This document shows, in pieces, positions 1 through 9,599 of a stretch of 11,713 bases of DNA. The stretch is from positions 425 through 12,137 of the forward strand of contig JAABOA010000715.1 in NCBI GenBank assembly GCA_015680635.1. The letters are read 5' to 3'. A model generated the notes under the pieces. It was given only the letters and a program-made list of their open reading frames with translations, was not told the DNA's origin and did not search any database. The position numbers were made by a program, and so were the translations under genes. Each line of letters begins with the position of its first letter. Position 1 is the stretch's first letter. Origin of the DNA: Lunasporangiospora selenospora (taxonomy: Eukaryota > Mortierellomycota > Mortierellomycetes > Mortierellales > Mortierellaceae).

Positions 1-625
1 CAGAGCATGGGGTTTCTACGTGTTGACCCGGGCCGCACCCATGATAGGAGACAAAGATGTTGTGTGTGTTTTTTATTTCCGTTCCGATAAGACCATGCAA
101 GACAGGCATGCTTGAGGGAGATGGAGAGAATGAGGAAACATCTCTCTCCTGGGGCTAACACTGCTGGATGCGGATTCCGACTATCATCTGGCACGGATCA
201 GCGCAGAAAAAAAAAGAGAGAGAATTGCGGGGTACGAATGAACGACATAACTGGGGTTGGTACTACAAAGAGAGCGAAACCCCTTCCTATCCCGGTCAGG
301 GGACTCGAGTGACTGGTGCAGTTACAATGGATGTGGGGGCCTTATCGCATGAATACATGAGTAAACAGCCACAAGGACAATACCCTTTGGGTAAAAGGGA
401 GAGGTTGAGAGGTTGGAGGAGAAGTGAGTGGGTGAGTTAGGAGAGGAAGAAGCATTGCGAGAGAGTGCGAGAATGATAGAAGAGATATCAGGATCTTGGC
501 CACTCTGCATGTTCTCTTGTTAGTCAAGTTTTTTTCGGTCCAATCATCCCTGTTCTGCCCAATCTTTTTTTTCCTCCCTTCTAACACACCCCTGTCTCCT
601 GAAACTTGATAGCATTGTCTTTCAG
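1..625 (+). other. Non-coding stretch, at least partly an intron of the carrier gene
   Basis: I see no convincing coding sequence in these 625 bases on either strand. The right edge ends in TTTCAG (620-625), which fits a 3' splice acceptor: coding for the aspartate/glutamate carrier starts cleanly, in phase 0, at 626. A pyrimidine-rich run (about 560-600) precedes it. The matching donor and the preceding exon were not found. Positions 390-480 are strongly purine-rich on the + strand and look like simple sequence. The rest may be intron, 5' untranslated region or the tail of an upstream gene. Confidence 0.5.
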
Positions 626-2604
626 AATCTGCTCTCTCGTCCTGATGCCGATTATGAAATTGCCTTCCGGCTTTTCGATATCACTGGCTCTGGCAAGATC
701 ACTCGTGAACAGTTCAAACATATCCTATCTGCCAACATTGGCAAGGATGCCATCCCCTTTGACTTTGACTGCGAATGGCTCAGACTGTACACAGGAGGCA
801 AAAACGCAACCCATGAAATGCCCTACAAGGAATTCACACAACTTCTCAAGGGGCTCCAGGCAGAACGCCTTCGTCAGGAATTTCAGTACTACGATAAGCA
901 ATCATCGGGCTACATCACACCCGAAGAGTTCCAAAAGATTGTCATTGACATTGCAGGACACAAACTCTCGGACCATGTCCTTGAGAATGTACCAACACTG
1001 TGCAACATTTACGCAGGAAACAAGGTCTCGTTTGCGAATGTAATGGCCTTTTACAATGTTATCCGTGATATGGACATGGTAGAGCGTGTTGTCCGGAGAG
1101 CTGTGAACAACAGCAAAGATGGATCGATCACCAAAGCAGACTTTTTGAATACTGCGGCCAAAGAGACTCGCTTCTCGCTCTTTACGCCAATGGAGGCCGA
1201 TATTATTTTCCATTTTGCGGGATTGGATAATCCCTCGGGCAAGTTGACTCTACAAGACTTTTTCCGTCTGTTGGAATCAAAATGGGAGCATGCTGTACTA
1301 AAGCCAGCCGCTGCCCCTGAAGTGAAGCACGGACATATCCATGACGTATTGAAGAACTCTTGTAAGCCTCTTTTTTCTTTTCTTTGAAAAAAAAAACCAG
1401 GGCATATCAGTGTCTTGAACCAGTGCATCTTGAATTTCAAACAACTAACAGTTCAATTGCTTTTGCCATACCAGATGCGTTCTTGTTGGGATCTATTAGT
1501 GGTGCTGTTGGAGCCACAGTCGTATACCCTATTGATCTTGTCAAAACCAGAATGCAGAACCAGCGTTCCAAAGTGGTTGGAGAACTCTTGTACAAGAACA
1601 GTATTGACTGTTTCAAGAAAGTAGTCAAGAATGAAGGCGTTCTGGGACTCTACCGCGGTCTTGGTCCACAGCTGGTCGTAAGTCTGCTGCTTTGCTTTTG
1701 ATTGCCCGAGGGACCTTTAGTCTTGGATGAAATCTATGAGTTGTCCGCTCATGCATTCGAACTCTATCGCCTCCGATGTGCTTACTAGGGTGTAGCGCCA
1801 GAAAAGGCTATCAAGCTAACAATGAACGATATCGTTCGAAGACATTTCACCGACAAGGATGGTAATATCGAACTTACCGGAGAATTGATTGCTGGTGGTG
1901 TTGCTGGTGGTTCTCAAGTCATTTTCACCAACCCCCTGGAAATTGTCAAGATCCGTCTCCAAGTCGCGGGAGAGGCAGCCAAGACGATGGAAGGACCTCG
2001 TCCGGGAGCGTTAACAATTGTTCGTACCCTTGGAATTGTGGGACTTTACAAGGGTGCTGGCGCGTGCTTGCTACGCGACATCCCCTTCTCCGCGATCTAC
2101 TTCCCAGTCTATGCTCATCTGAAGAAGGATTTCTTCCTGGAAGGACCTGAGCATCGTTTGACCATTGGCGAGCTTTTGATCTCTGGAGCTATCGCAGGTA
2201 TGCCTGCTGCTTACTTTACCACCCCTGCAGATGTGATCAAGACACGACTTCAAGTCGAGGCCAAGAAGGGCCAAAGTACATACAACGGAATCATGGATGC
2301 TGCGCGCAAGATCTATAGTGAAGAAGGATTCCGTGCCTTTTTCAAGGGTGGACCTGCTCGTATCCTCCGCTCTTCTCCTCAGTTTGGTACGACACTGATG
2401 GTGTACGAAATTCTTCAGCGCGCTTTCCCGTTTGATGGATCACAGGAGAAGGCACAACAAGCGTTGGCTCATGTCGCCCCAAGTAATAGTGATGATCTAA
2501 GCTACCTTCAATCAAAGAACGCGCTCAAGATCTTGCTGGATGTACACTACAAGTTTGGCATTGTTCCACAAAATGTAAAGATCCCTGGAGCAGCGAGCCC
2601 ATAG
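626..2604 (+). CDS. AGC1: Mitochondrial aspartate/glutamate carrier, 5'-partial, 3 exons seen
   Basis: This inner-membrane antiporter (SLC25A12/13 aralar/citrin family) exports aspartate in exchange for glutamate plus a proton, as part of the malate-aspartate shuttle. Exons are 626-1361, 1475-1677 and 1789-2604 (stop TAG). Introns of 113 and 111 bp have GTAAG donors, and ACTAACA is a likely branch point in the first. The three exons join in frame to give 584 residues. Counting from base 626, EF-hand-like loops lie at residues 18-29 ([12 protein letters not shown], with Gln instead of Glu at position 12), 90-101 ([12 protein letters not shown]), 161-172 and 200-211. The carrier domain follows, with PxD/ExxK motifs at 264-269 (PIDLVK), 362-367 (PLEIVK) and 459-464 (PADVIK), then the charged C-terminal tail usual for this family. 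Fungal EF-hand AGCs run to nearly 700 residues, so about 90-100 N-terminal residues are missing here. That part includes the first EF-hand, which is the calcium sensor in the human proteins. The family call is very secure. Confidence 0.95.
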
Positions 2605-2872
2605 TCATAGTGTCCCAGTACCTTTATGAAAATCGAGCAAATATTAATCTGGTACTGGTATGGCCCTCGACAACACTATTCACTTGAAAGAAAAAACTAT
2701 GAATGATATCCTTTCGCTCCTCTACTTGTTTTTCATCTCCCTATTTGCTCCCATCACCTTGCTTGCTTCCTATCATCTTGCTTGCTCCCACTACCTCATG
2801 TCTCAACCCTCTGTGCCCAGCAATGTTTTGTTACCAGGGCATACAGCACCAGACACCTAGAACCATTCACTC

Positions 2873-2878
2873 CACGTG
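2873..2878. promoter_or_regulatory. CACGTG E-box, distal
   Basis: This perfect CACGTG palindrome, in the context TCCACGTGATT, is a bHLH-type site of the kind used by Cbf1/Pho4-like and SREBP-like fungal regulators. It lies about 290 bases upstream of the NAD synthetase ATG and about 200 bases from a second identical site. Function is inferred from motif and position only. Confidence 0.35.
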
Positions 2879-3080
2879 ATTGTATACTGTCCAAAACTAG
2901 ATTTTCGTAGAGGGAGCTCTAGTCTGACCAGCTTGCCAACCTGCACAGGGTGCAAACATATACTCAACAGGCTCTCGTATTTAAGGAGCCAGAGAATATG
3001 GAAAGCTTGGTGGACTTTTATGTCAGCTCCACCTCAGAGAGTCGTGTGGCTACAATCGTCGTCGTTGGGCAAGCATTTGT

Positions 3081-3092
3081 CACGTGTATAAA
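3081..3092 (+). promoter_or_regulatory. E-box fused to a TATA box, likely QNS1 core promoter
   Basis: CACGTG (3081-3086) runs directly into TATAAA (3087-3092) with no spacer. The TATA box is about 75 bases before the ATG at 3165, a plausible core-promoter distance for a fungal gene. A bHLH factor bound here could overlap TBP binding, so the site might repress or tune transcription. Motif and position are seen; function is inferred. Confidence 0.45.
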
Positions 3093-3164
3093 GTTCAAAT
3101 ATGAGTTGGGAGTTTGGCCGTTGGCCCTCTTTTGACTTTACTCATCGTTTCCAGGAAGTACCAA

Positions 3165-6100
3165 ATGGGGCACCTTATCACCGTCGCCACATGCTCGCTT
3201 AATCAATGGGCCTTGGATTTCAAGGGGAATCTCTCGAGGATTCTAGAGAGCATTCGCATCGCAAAGGAACGAGGTGCCACCCTTCGCATCGGACCCGAAC
3301 TTGAGATCACGTAATGGAGCGGAAGAATCCGCAATGAGTAACACAGCTTGTGCATGCGTGCTTGTATACAGAATAGCACGGCTCCGCCGCTCAACACACG
3401 TCTGGTTTCAATTGTCCTATCTTGAACTATTAGTGGCTATGGATGTGCAGATCACTTTTTGGAAGGTAAAAAAGAAAGAAAAGGGAGAGCTGCAGCAAAG
3501 TTGATGCACCAGAATGGCTTACGATTGCCTCTGACTAACGCGCCTGTTGCTTGAATCAATCTAGGTGACACATATCTTCATTCTTGGGAAGTCCTTGGTG
3601 AGATCCTGGCCTCGAAAGAGGCCGAGGATATGCTGGTGGACGTTGGAATGTAAGGATTAAAGCGACGGCCAAAATTAGGGATCATATTCTAGCCTCGACA
3701 AACCACTACGATTGCTCACAATCTACCCTTTATCATAGGCCTGTCATGCACAAGAACGTCAAATACAACTGCAGGATCATCATCCTCAACCGCAAGATTC
3801 TCCTGATCCGACCCAAGCTCTTTATGGCCAACGATGGCAACTACCGTGAACTGAGATGGTTTACACCTTGGTCAAAGCCCCGCGTGACAGAGGAGCATTT
3901 CCTGCCTAGAATGATTCAAAAGATTACGGGACAGGTATCGAGAGCGAATCAGACTGTCTAATTCCAAGCTGTCGATGCTCAATTGGTTTTCTAACATGCA
4001 TATTCGTCCACCTAGGTCACAGTGCCCTTTGGAGACGGAGTTATCGCGACTCACGACACATGCATTGGCGTCGAAATGTGCGAGGAACTTTTTACTCCTA
4101 GAAGGTAACATATCCTATGCAAAGCTATAAAGGATTTCTTATCGGAGAAGCGGGAGAAAAATTGCAGGCCTCCTAAAATGCCAAGTATCGCCTTGTTCCT
4201 AACGACCGCCTAGTCCACACATCGGCTTGTCCCTGGATGGTGTCGAGATCATGACAAACAGCAGTGGAAGTCACCATGAACTCCGCAAGCTCCATACGCG
4301 CATCGATCTAATTAAGGAGGCAACATTGAAGGTAAAATTATTTTTTGAACTGCGTTGAACAGCTTGGTTGACACTCTATTCCAAGAGACAGTGTGGTGTT
4401 GGCATTCAATCAACAGCACTCCACAGTCCTAATCAAACAATCACTCTTGTAGAGTGGAGGCATTTACTTGTATGCGAATCAAAAGGGATGCGATGGGGAT
4501 CGACTTTATTACGATGGATGTGCGCTGATTCTCGTCAACGGAGAGGTCGTTGCTCAGGGTTCTCAGTTCTCAATCGGTGATGTTGAGGTTGTGACGGCAA
4601 CGATTGACCTCGAGGATGTGCGCACATTCAGATCCAGCTGCAGCCGCGGCATCCAGGCTTCCACCACCCCAAGCTATACTCGCTTCCAGGCAGACATTGC
4701 GCTCTCGGATTCTCGGCTGGAAGACAATCCTGCAATTCAACCGACACCCCCTAAGCCTGCGTTCTATCACACCCCAGAAGAGGAGATCAGGTAGGTGCAA
4801 TTTGCATGAAAATCTTAGTGCGGTACTACTTTCATGATCGAGCGACTTGCTGACTTGAGGTGTTTCCGTGCTGTTAGTTTGGGACCAGCATGTTGGCTCT
4901 GGGATTATCTCCGCCGCTCAAAGACAAGCGGTTTCTTTTTGCCACTCAGTGGAGGCATTGACAGTTGTGCAACGGCAGCTATTGTTGCTTCAATGTGTCG
5001 ACTTGTCGTCAAATCTTGCGGCAAAGGAAACGCGCAAACGATTGCAGATGCTCGACAGGTGACAGGAGAGAGTGTCGAGTCGGGTTACATCCCCACTGAC
5101 CCTCAAGAGTTTGCCAGGTAGGTAGTTACTTCTTTTTCCTCTGTGTTGTACAACGGGGGTGCCCGATATCCAGGGGTGATTGGTCTGGGTACATGACATG
5201 TGCTAACATCGAACTCAGCCGCATATTCCATACCTGCTACATGGGCACCCAGAACTCCTCAAATGATACAAGATCGAGAGCCAAGGAACTTGCCCAGGAA
5301 ATTGGAAGGTAAGACAGGTTATTCAAAAGATTGCCAACTCAAAAGTCCAAAGTATGGTTTAATCCAATACCACATTTTCCAACAACAACAAAGACTAAAG
5401 GATATCGTTTCAATGATTTGCCACCTCTTCTAGCTACCATATTGATTTGAACATGGACACGGTGGTCTCTGCGCTTCAAGTTCTTTTCACACTGGTCACT
5501 GGCAAGACCCCAGCCTTCCGAGCACATGGTGGATCCAATGTTGAAAACTTGGCACTGCAGAATATCCAGGCCCGCCTTCGTATGGTGGTCGCCTATCTGC
5601 TCGCACAATTGCTACCTTGGGTTCGTGGCCGTCCCGGATCACTTCTTGTATTGGGAAGTGCCAATGTCGATGAATGGTAAGCACCTTGCAGTTGAAAGTG
5701 GGCTGACATAGAGTCGAAATAGGCAACTTGCTAATTACTCTTTTATTTATTTATTTCGGATGGAAAATCGGATAGTCTGCGTGGCTACTTTACCAAATAC
5801 GACTGCTCCAGTGCCGATATCAACCCCATTGGGGGCATTAGCAAGGCCGATTTGCGACGCTTTATTGGCTATGCACAAATCGATCTTGGAATGCCAATCC
5901 TTGCTAGGTGAGTGCTCCTTTTGTGCTCTTTGTCGGGAACCGCAAGCAACAATCTCATTTCTTCTTGTCTGATATGTTTGATTGTGCTTTATTTTATCAC
6001 TTTTTTTTTTGAACGGCCTAGTTTCTTGGATGCAACACCAACAGCCGAACTGGAACCCATCACTGAGAACTATGTTCAGGCGGATGAGGTGGACATGGGC

Positions 6101-6597
6101 ATGACCTATGATGAGTTAACTGAGTTTGGAAGACTGCGAAAAGTCTACAAGTGTGGTCCATACAGCATGTTTACAAAGCTGCTGCATCTCTGGAGCGATC
6201 GTCTGGAACCTGCAGAGGTATGGTTTAGAGTGCTTTGGGCAAGATGGAAAGCGTCTTTTACATTTTTTTCCCCGAGAGAATGACGTCAATTGCTTAAACC
6301 TTTTCGTATCTACTTCTTTTCTTTTCTTTTTTTTTTCCCCCCCCCCCCTCTGAACACACTAAATAGGTTGCTGTGAAGGTGAAGCGCTTCTTCTTTTACT
6401 ACTCGATTAATAGACACAAGATGACGACTTTGACGCCAGCATATCACGCTGAATCGTACAGCCCTGACGATAACCGATTTGATCTGCGACCCTTCCTCTA
6501 CAATGCCTCTTGGTCGTGGCAATTCGCAAAGATTGACAAGACCGTGCAGGCGCTCGAGGAGCATACAGGAGGGGTTGCTGAGATGCAAGAAAAGTAG
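3165..6597 (+). CDS. QNS1: Glutamine-dependent NAD+ synthetase, complete, 13 exons
   Basis: This cytosolic/nuclear enzyme amidates deamido-NAD+ to NAD+ using glutamine and ATP, the last step of de novo and Preiss-Handler NAD synthesis. Exons: 3165-3310, 3434-3465, 3565-3649, 3739-3934, 4016-4104, 4214-4331, 4453-4790, 4878-5117, 5219-5308, 5434-5676, 5776-5907, 6022-6217, 6367-6597. All 12 introns (81-149 bp) are GT-AG and the joined frame stays open for 711 residues, the normal family length. An N-terminal nitrilase-type glutaminase domain (about 1-290) keeps the triad Glu45 (GPELEI), Lys114 (RPKLF) and Cys175 (EMCEE). A C-terminal synthetase domain has the PP-loop SGGIDS at 359-364. Later conserved blocks include [41 protein letters not shown] and [11 protein letters not shown]. 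The ATG at 3165 opens the expected N-terminus and has no in-frame upstream ATG in its open stretch. The gene looks intact and functional. Confidence 0.97.
6309..6353 (+). repeat. Poly-pyrimidine tract with T10C12 run in the last QNS1 intron
   Basis: Intron 12 of the NAD synthetase gene (6218-6366) carries a T/C-only stretch that ends in ten T followed by twelve C (6327-6348), about 18 bases before the acceptor TAG at 6364-6366. It acts as an exaggerated polypyrimidine tract and is a likely site of length variation or of sequencing error. It lies outside coding sequence, so the protein call is unaffected. Confidence 0.7.
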
Positions 6598-6647
6598 AAG
6601 GTCCTGCTGTGGTGTAGGATGCGGCTCTGGTCTTTTTTTTTTGCTAG

Positions 6648-6770
6648 ACTAGAAGGTACCCACGGCTCTGCTCGTGGAATTCTTAATACACAGATTTTTT
6701 GTACCATATTTCTCATCACGCAGACCAAATCAAAGTCCACTCAATGTGAAGGCACAATCTTGGGTAGTGA
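6648..6770. repeat. Dispersed direct repeat, copy A
   Basis: This 123-bp block starts ACTAGAAGGTACCCACG and ends TCTTGGGTAGTGA. It matches 9761-9886 in the same orientation with about 12 substitutions, mostly transitions, and one 3-base gap, roughly 90% identity. Both copies keep a small stem (CCACG pairing with CGTGG around a 7-8 base loop), a GGTAC/GTACC pair farther out, and TACCCA/TGGGTA near the two ends. It begins 50 bases after the QNS1 stop, so it may sit in that gene's 3' UTR. No transposase or polymerase III promoter is evident. It is probably a small non-autonomous element or a fragment of a larger repeat. Confidence 0.8.
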
Positions 6771-7627
6771 CTTTGAGCCGCGAGATATTATCATGGAAGG
6801 GAAACACTACTATCTCCAGGTCCGACCATTATTTCCCTATCCTCTCTTTCGACTTTTTTTTTTATCTTTATCTTTTTATTTTTGGATTGCCCACTCTACC
6901 GTGCTTGGACATCACTTCAGACATGTGGAAGAAAACACTATATCGCCGACAGCCTGAGAAATACTCATCGGTACTCTACACATTACTCACATTCCATTTA
7001 ATCTTTGGTAATGGAAAGTAACGCTCAGGTATGTTAAAGTCTACATTGTAGCGCATGCTGGAGATGACGCCCGTCAATGAAGCACAGCTATCTTCCCTGC
7101 TGGTTGCAGTCCTCCTTCCTAACTGGACTGAAAGGGCTTGCCGTGGTCAACCAAAACCATTGAAGAGAGGATGGAGAGAGAGGCAGGGAGAGATGCTTTA
7201 ATTCCGAGGGAGCAAAAAAAAGCACGCGTGATCAAGGTCGGTTGACTTGTCGTCAAAAGATATCAGCAAGTAACTGTCACATTCGTCAACACCAAGCACC
7301 TTGCGTTGTTGTGCTGATGACTGTCCGCTGTGGAAAGCAAATGGCTATCGTTTTACAAATACCCTTTGCCTTTTGGACGATATCAGTCTCTGCACCAGCG
7401 GGAAACCAGTAATCGTGGTAATGGCGTTGGTCCCCATTGACCCAGTCCCCTCCGTTCTCTACTCTCTCCTTTTAACCCTCCCCACGATCTACTCTTGGTT
7501 GCTGAGAATCTCACCAGCATATCTTGGATTGCGAAGAATTGACTCGTGGCATGAATTCTTTGTTACCAGCAAAATTGGATCTCGTCTTCCCATGTCCTTG
7601 AAGATTGGAGATCCTGCTGCAAGCTAA
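6771..7627 (+). other. Possible degraded coding remnants, no family recognised
   Basis: After repeat A come several short stretches that read like exon pieces but do not join into one convincing gene. Examples are about 6773-6820 (frame giving PRDIIMEGKHYYLQ), about 6908-6970 (DMWKKTLYRRQPEKYSS) after an acceptor-like T-rich tract, and 7030-7077 (YVKVYIVAHAGDDARQ, then a stop). They lie in different frames, and only weak donor/acceptor candidates separate them. They may be a decayed gene, or chance. No domain is identified and neighbouring bases show no promoter I can defend. Confidence 0.25.
7421..7627 (+). CDS. Hypothetical short ORF with a hydrophobic segment
   Basis: This open frame runs from ATG 7421 to TAA 7625-7627 and encodes 68 residues. 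It starts MALVPIDPVPSVLYSLLLTL, which could form one membrane segment (about residues 10-28), followed by a basic stretch and a hydrophilic end. The open frame extends further 5' to about 7300 without a better start. I recognise no family. It could be a last exon of the remnant gene suggested at 6771-7420 or chance. No introns or regulatory signals support it independently. Confidence 0.22.
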   Translation: MALVPIDPVPSVLYSLLLTLPTIYSWLLRISPAYLGLRRIDSWHEFFVTSKIGSRLPMSLKIGDPAAS

Positions 7628-8696
7628 TTGGTGGTTCTACTAGTTTTAGCTACCTCCATCAAAGGGCGTTTCCTCCATGTAACTTTTGATAATCTCTACT
7701 TACCAACAACACACGACAAATCGAAAAGTATGTTTGAGCGCATGGCAGAGTCAGATGAACCGTGAAGATTTTTTACAAAGGCTGCAGAAGGCTGCGAGAG
7801 ATGATAGAGGCTACCCCATTGTGCTTCTGGAGCATTACTAGGCTGTAGAGTGACATGGTCCAAACCTTTGCATGTACGCCAGTTATAGCATCTGAATAAC
7901 AATACTACTCTCACACCGTTAGTCTTCTTGATCATGTGCTATATATTCACTCTTTTGTCGCTCCCACTCCCCTACCCATATCTTTTGACCGTGTGTTGTG
8001 ATTCACTTGTCGCTCTCACGCCCTTGTCAAGGCCTCTTGATCATGCGCCGTGCATGCTTCAATGAACTGTCACTAGCCGATCCGCCTACCCTGAAACTCT
8101 ATTAGACTGTCCCTCGCCTTCGCCATCACCTTCGCCATCGCCTTCGCCATCACTAGCAAAAGAATGTAGTACAAGTGTACGAGCATTGAGGTTATGCCTT
8201 CGCCTTCGCCGTCGCAGTCAACTCGCTTGACATTTTAGAACTGAAGTGTATCTCAAAACTAGAGCCGATTCGAACTTTATTTTGCATTTCACGAAGATTA
8301 ACAGCTCCACTCCGCAGTAACCCTATGTGAACGGAAAAAATAAACACCAACATTGTTTATCTTGCTAATCCTTCCCATCTGTCCACTTGTCCCCAATCTA
8401 CCCTCTCCCTCTAATCTCCACTCTTTAATCTTTCCTAAAGAGACAAGTGCAACTGAGAGTAAAGCAAAGGCAAAGCTAAAGGCAACATCTCCAGCTTCAC
8501 TACTTTGTCTTACTATACCCTGGAAATTATCCTCGGCGACTCTAGCTATTTTCTCTGCGCAGCAATGGTCGATTTGTTGGTCATCGCCAAGGAACCTTCT
8601 AAAGAAATATGCGCAAATCAAGTGGCAAAACGCAGGGCTAAGCAAGAGGTCAAGGCGCAAGGTCAATGCTCAAAGGTTCCTTGAAAAAATCTTTAT
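7628..8696. other. Gene-poor stretch with simple repeats
   Basis: No gene is supported here. Open frames on both strands over 8298-8703 are mutual shadows of composition and resemble no family. Pieces repeat weakly: CTTGATCATG occurs at 7927 and 8036, and ATTCACT(CTT)TTGTCGCT-like text recurs near 7946 and 8001. This suggests an old, decayed tandem duplication with a unit of about 55-110 bp. The 12-bp minisatellite at 8117-8152 is listed separately. Confidence 0.45.
8117..8152. repeat. 12-bp minisatellite, three units
   Basis: Three head-to-tail copies of CCTTCGCCATCR differ only in the last base (A, G, A). A related CCTTCGCC text recurs at 8196-8215. Read in one + frame it would encode alternating Pro-Ser, but the frame around it is short and unsupported, so it is best called a non-coding or relic minisatellite. 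Confidence 0.75.
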
Positions 8697-9161
8697 GCGA
8701 TGAAAAGGTCCACCTTGCTCCTGCCGATCGTGGAAAGGGTATCTTGAAGTGTTAGGGAAGCAACATATGCAACCTTGAAATTAGCATAAATACCTCCAGG
8801 TTTGCAGTAGTTTCCCTGCATTGCTCACTTGAAAACTCAACTTCATCTTCTAAACTAAGTAAGTCATTTTCTACAGCTGTTGCTCTCCACTTGTAGATAT
8901 CAGAACGCCATACAATACGCTTTCACTAGACTCACCGCGCTCTACTGCCATTAAACAATCCAGCACCGATACTAGCCCAGACAGTTCTTACAGAACTTTG
9001 CACAACCCTCTGCTCTAATCTGTTGCAAGAACCGATTGCAAGAACCTCAACACGACCGATCTTCCCTATCGAGAACGCCAATAGGAGTCCACAGAAGACC
9101 AGCTAGCACATCTGCCAAACAGATCCTCATTTCCTGCTATTTTTCTGCAAACAAGTTGGAT

Positions 9162-9407
9162 ATGACATTCAAGCTTTTGTACGCCACTGAAAATGAAGTG
9201 ACGACCTTCAAATACGATGTCACTCTCGATGAAGAGCAATTGCAGCTCATTGTAGACCAGAACCCCTTTCCGTACCCAGATTTTGATCAATCTGATCAAT
9301 CACAAGTGGTTACTACATCAAATCCTGACGAAGGCAGAGCTGTGTTACAATACTTGAGCAAGCAATTCCATATTAATACCAACTATGACTTGGCCTTGTT
9401 GCCATGA
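9162..9407 (+). CDS. Hypothetical protein, 81 aa
   Basis: ATG 9162 (G at -3) to TGA 9405-9407 encodes 81 residues starting MTFKLLYATENEVTTFKYDV. The product is acidic (for example the LDEEQ and DQSDQS segments), has no membrane segment or signal peptide, and its amino-acid balance looks protein-like. The open frame extends upstream to 9036 but without an ATG, so 9162 is the best start. An A/T-rich GCATAAATAC at about 8786 could be a distant TATA-like element. I recognise no family. It could be a first exon or a fragment of a longer decayed gene, since no neighbouring exon can be joined with confidence. Confidence 0.4.
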   Translation: MTFKLLYATENEVTTFKYDVTLDEEQLQLIVDQNPFPYPDFDQSDQSQVVTTSNPDEGRAVLQYLSKQFHINTNYDLALLP

Positions 9408-9599
9408 GGGCCCAAAAATGTAGAGACTGGCTCCTCTCTTCAATAAAAGATGGGTATGCGTCTTTAAGCGTAATGGCCATAAGCGTTGACACATACGACT
9501 GCTTTCTGTTGCTATTCCCCCTCCATCTTGTCACTTTTATCCCTCTGCCACGTCACTTTTATCCGTCCATCCCTTACGTAGCAGTAAACCTTTGCAAGT

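Larger units (their letters stand above)
2605..3164 (+). other. Intergenic region between the carrier and NAD synthetase genes
   Basis: These 560 bases follow the carrier stop codon and precede the NAD synthetase ATG. Short open frames here resemble no family, and I treat them as chance. A T/C-rich stretch (about 2705-2800) may mark the transcription end of the first gene or the promoter of the second. No exact AATAAA signal is seen after the carrier. Two CACGTG palindromes and a TATAAA box lie within and are listed separately. A sequence TTTCCAG just before 3155 could be the acceptor of a 5' UTR intron, but this is unproven. Confidence 0.6.

Noticed and set aside
112-587. Short frames before the carrier exon as its N-terminal exon
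   Set aside because: None carries the expected EF-hand text or ends at a donor in the phase needed to join base 626.
902-1440. Long - strand open frames opposite the carrier gene
   Set aside because: They are antisense shadows of exon 1, have no recognisable motifs, and the + strand matches a known family throughout.
2660-3135. Short + strand open frames between the two genes
   Set aside because: They lie in promoter/terminator sequence, resemble no family, and are T/C-rich and short.
8117-8215. CRISPR-like array from the regular 12-bp units
   Set aside because: Units are directly abutting with no spacers and the genome is eukaryotic, so it is a simple minisatellite.
8298-8703. Opposed open frames of about 120 residues on both strands
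   Set aside because: Neither has a recognisable motif or a supported start and splice context, and each overlaps the other, so low stop density explains both.
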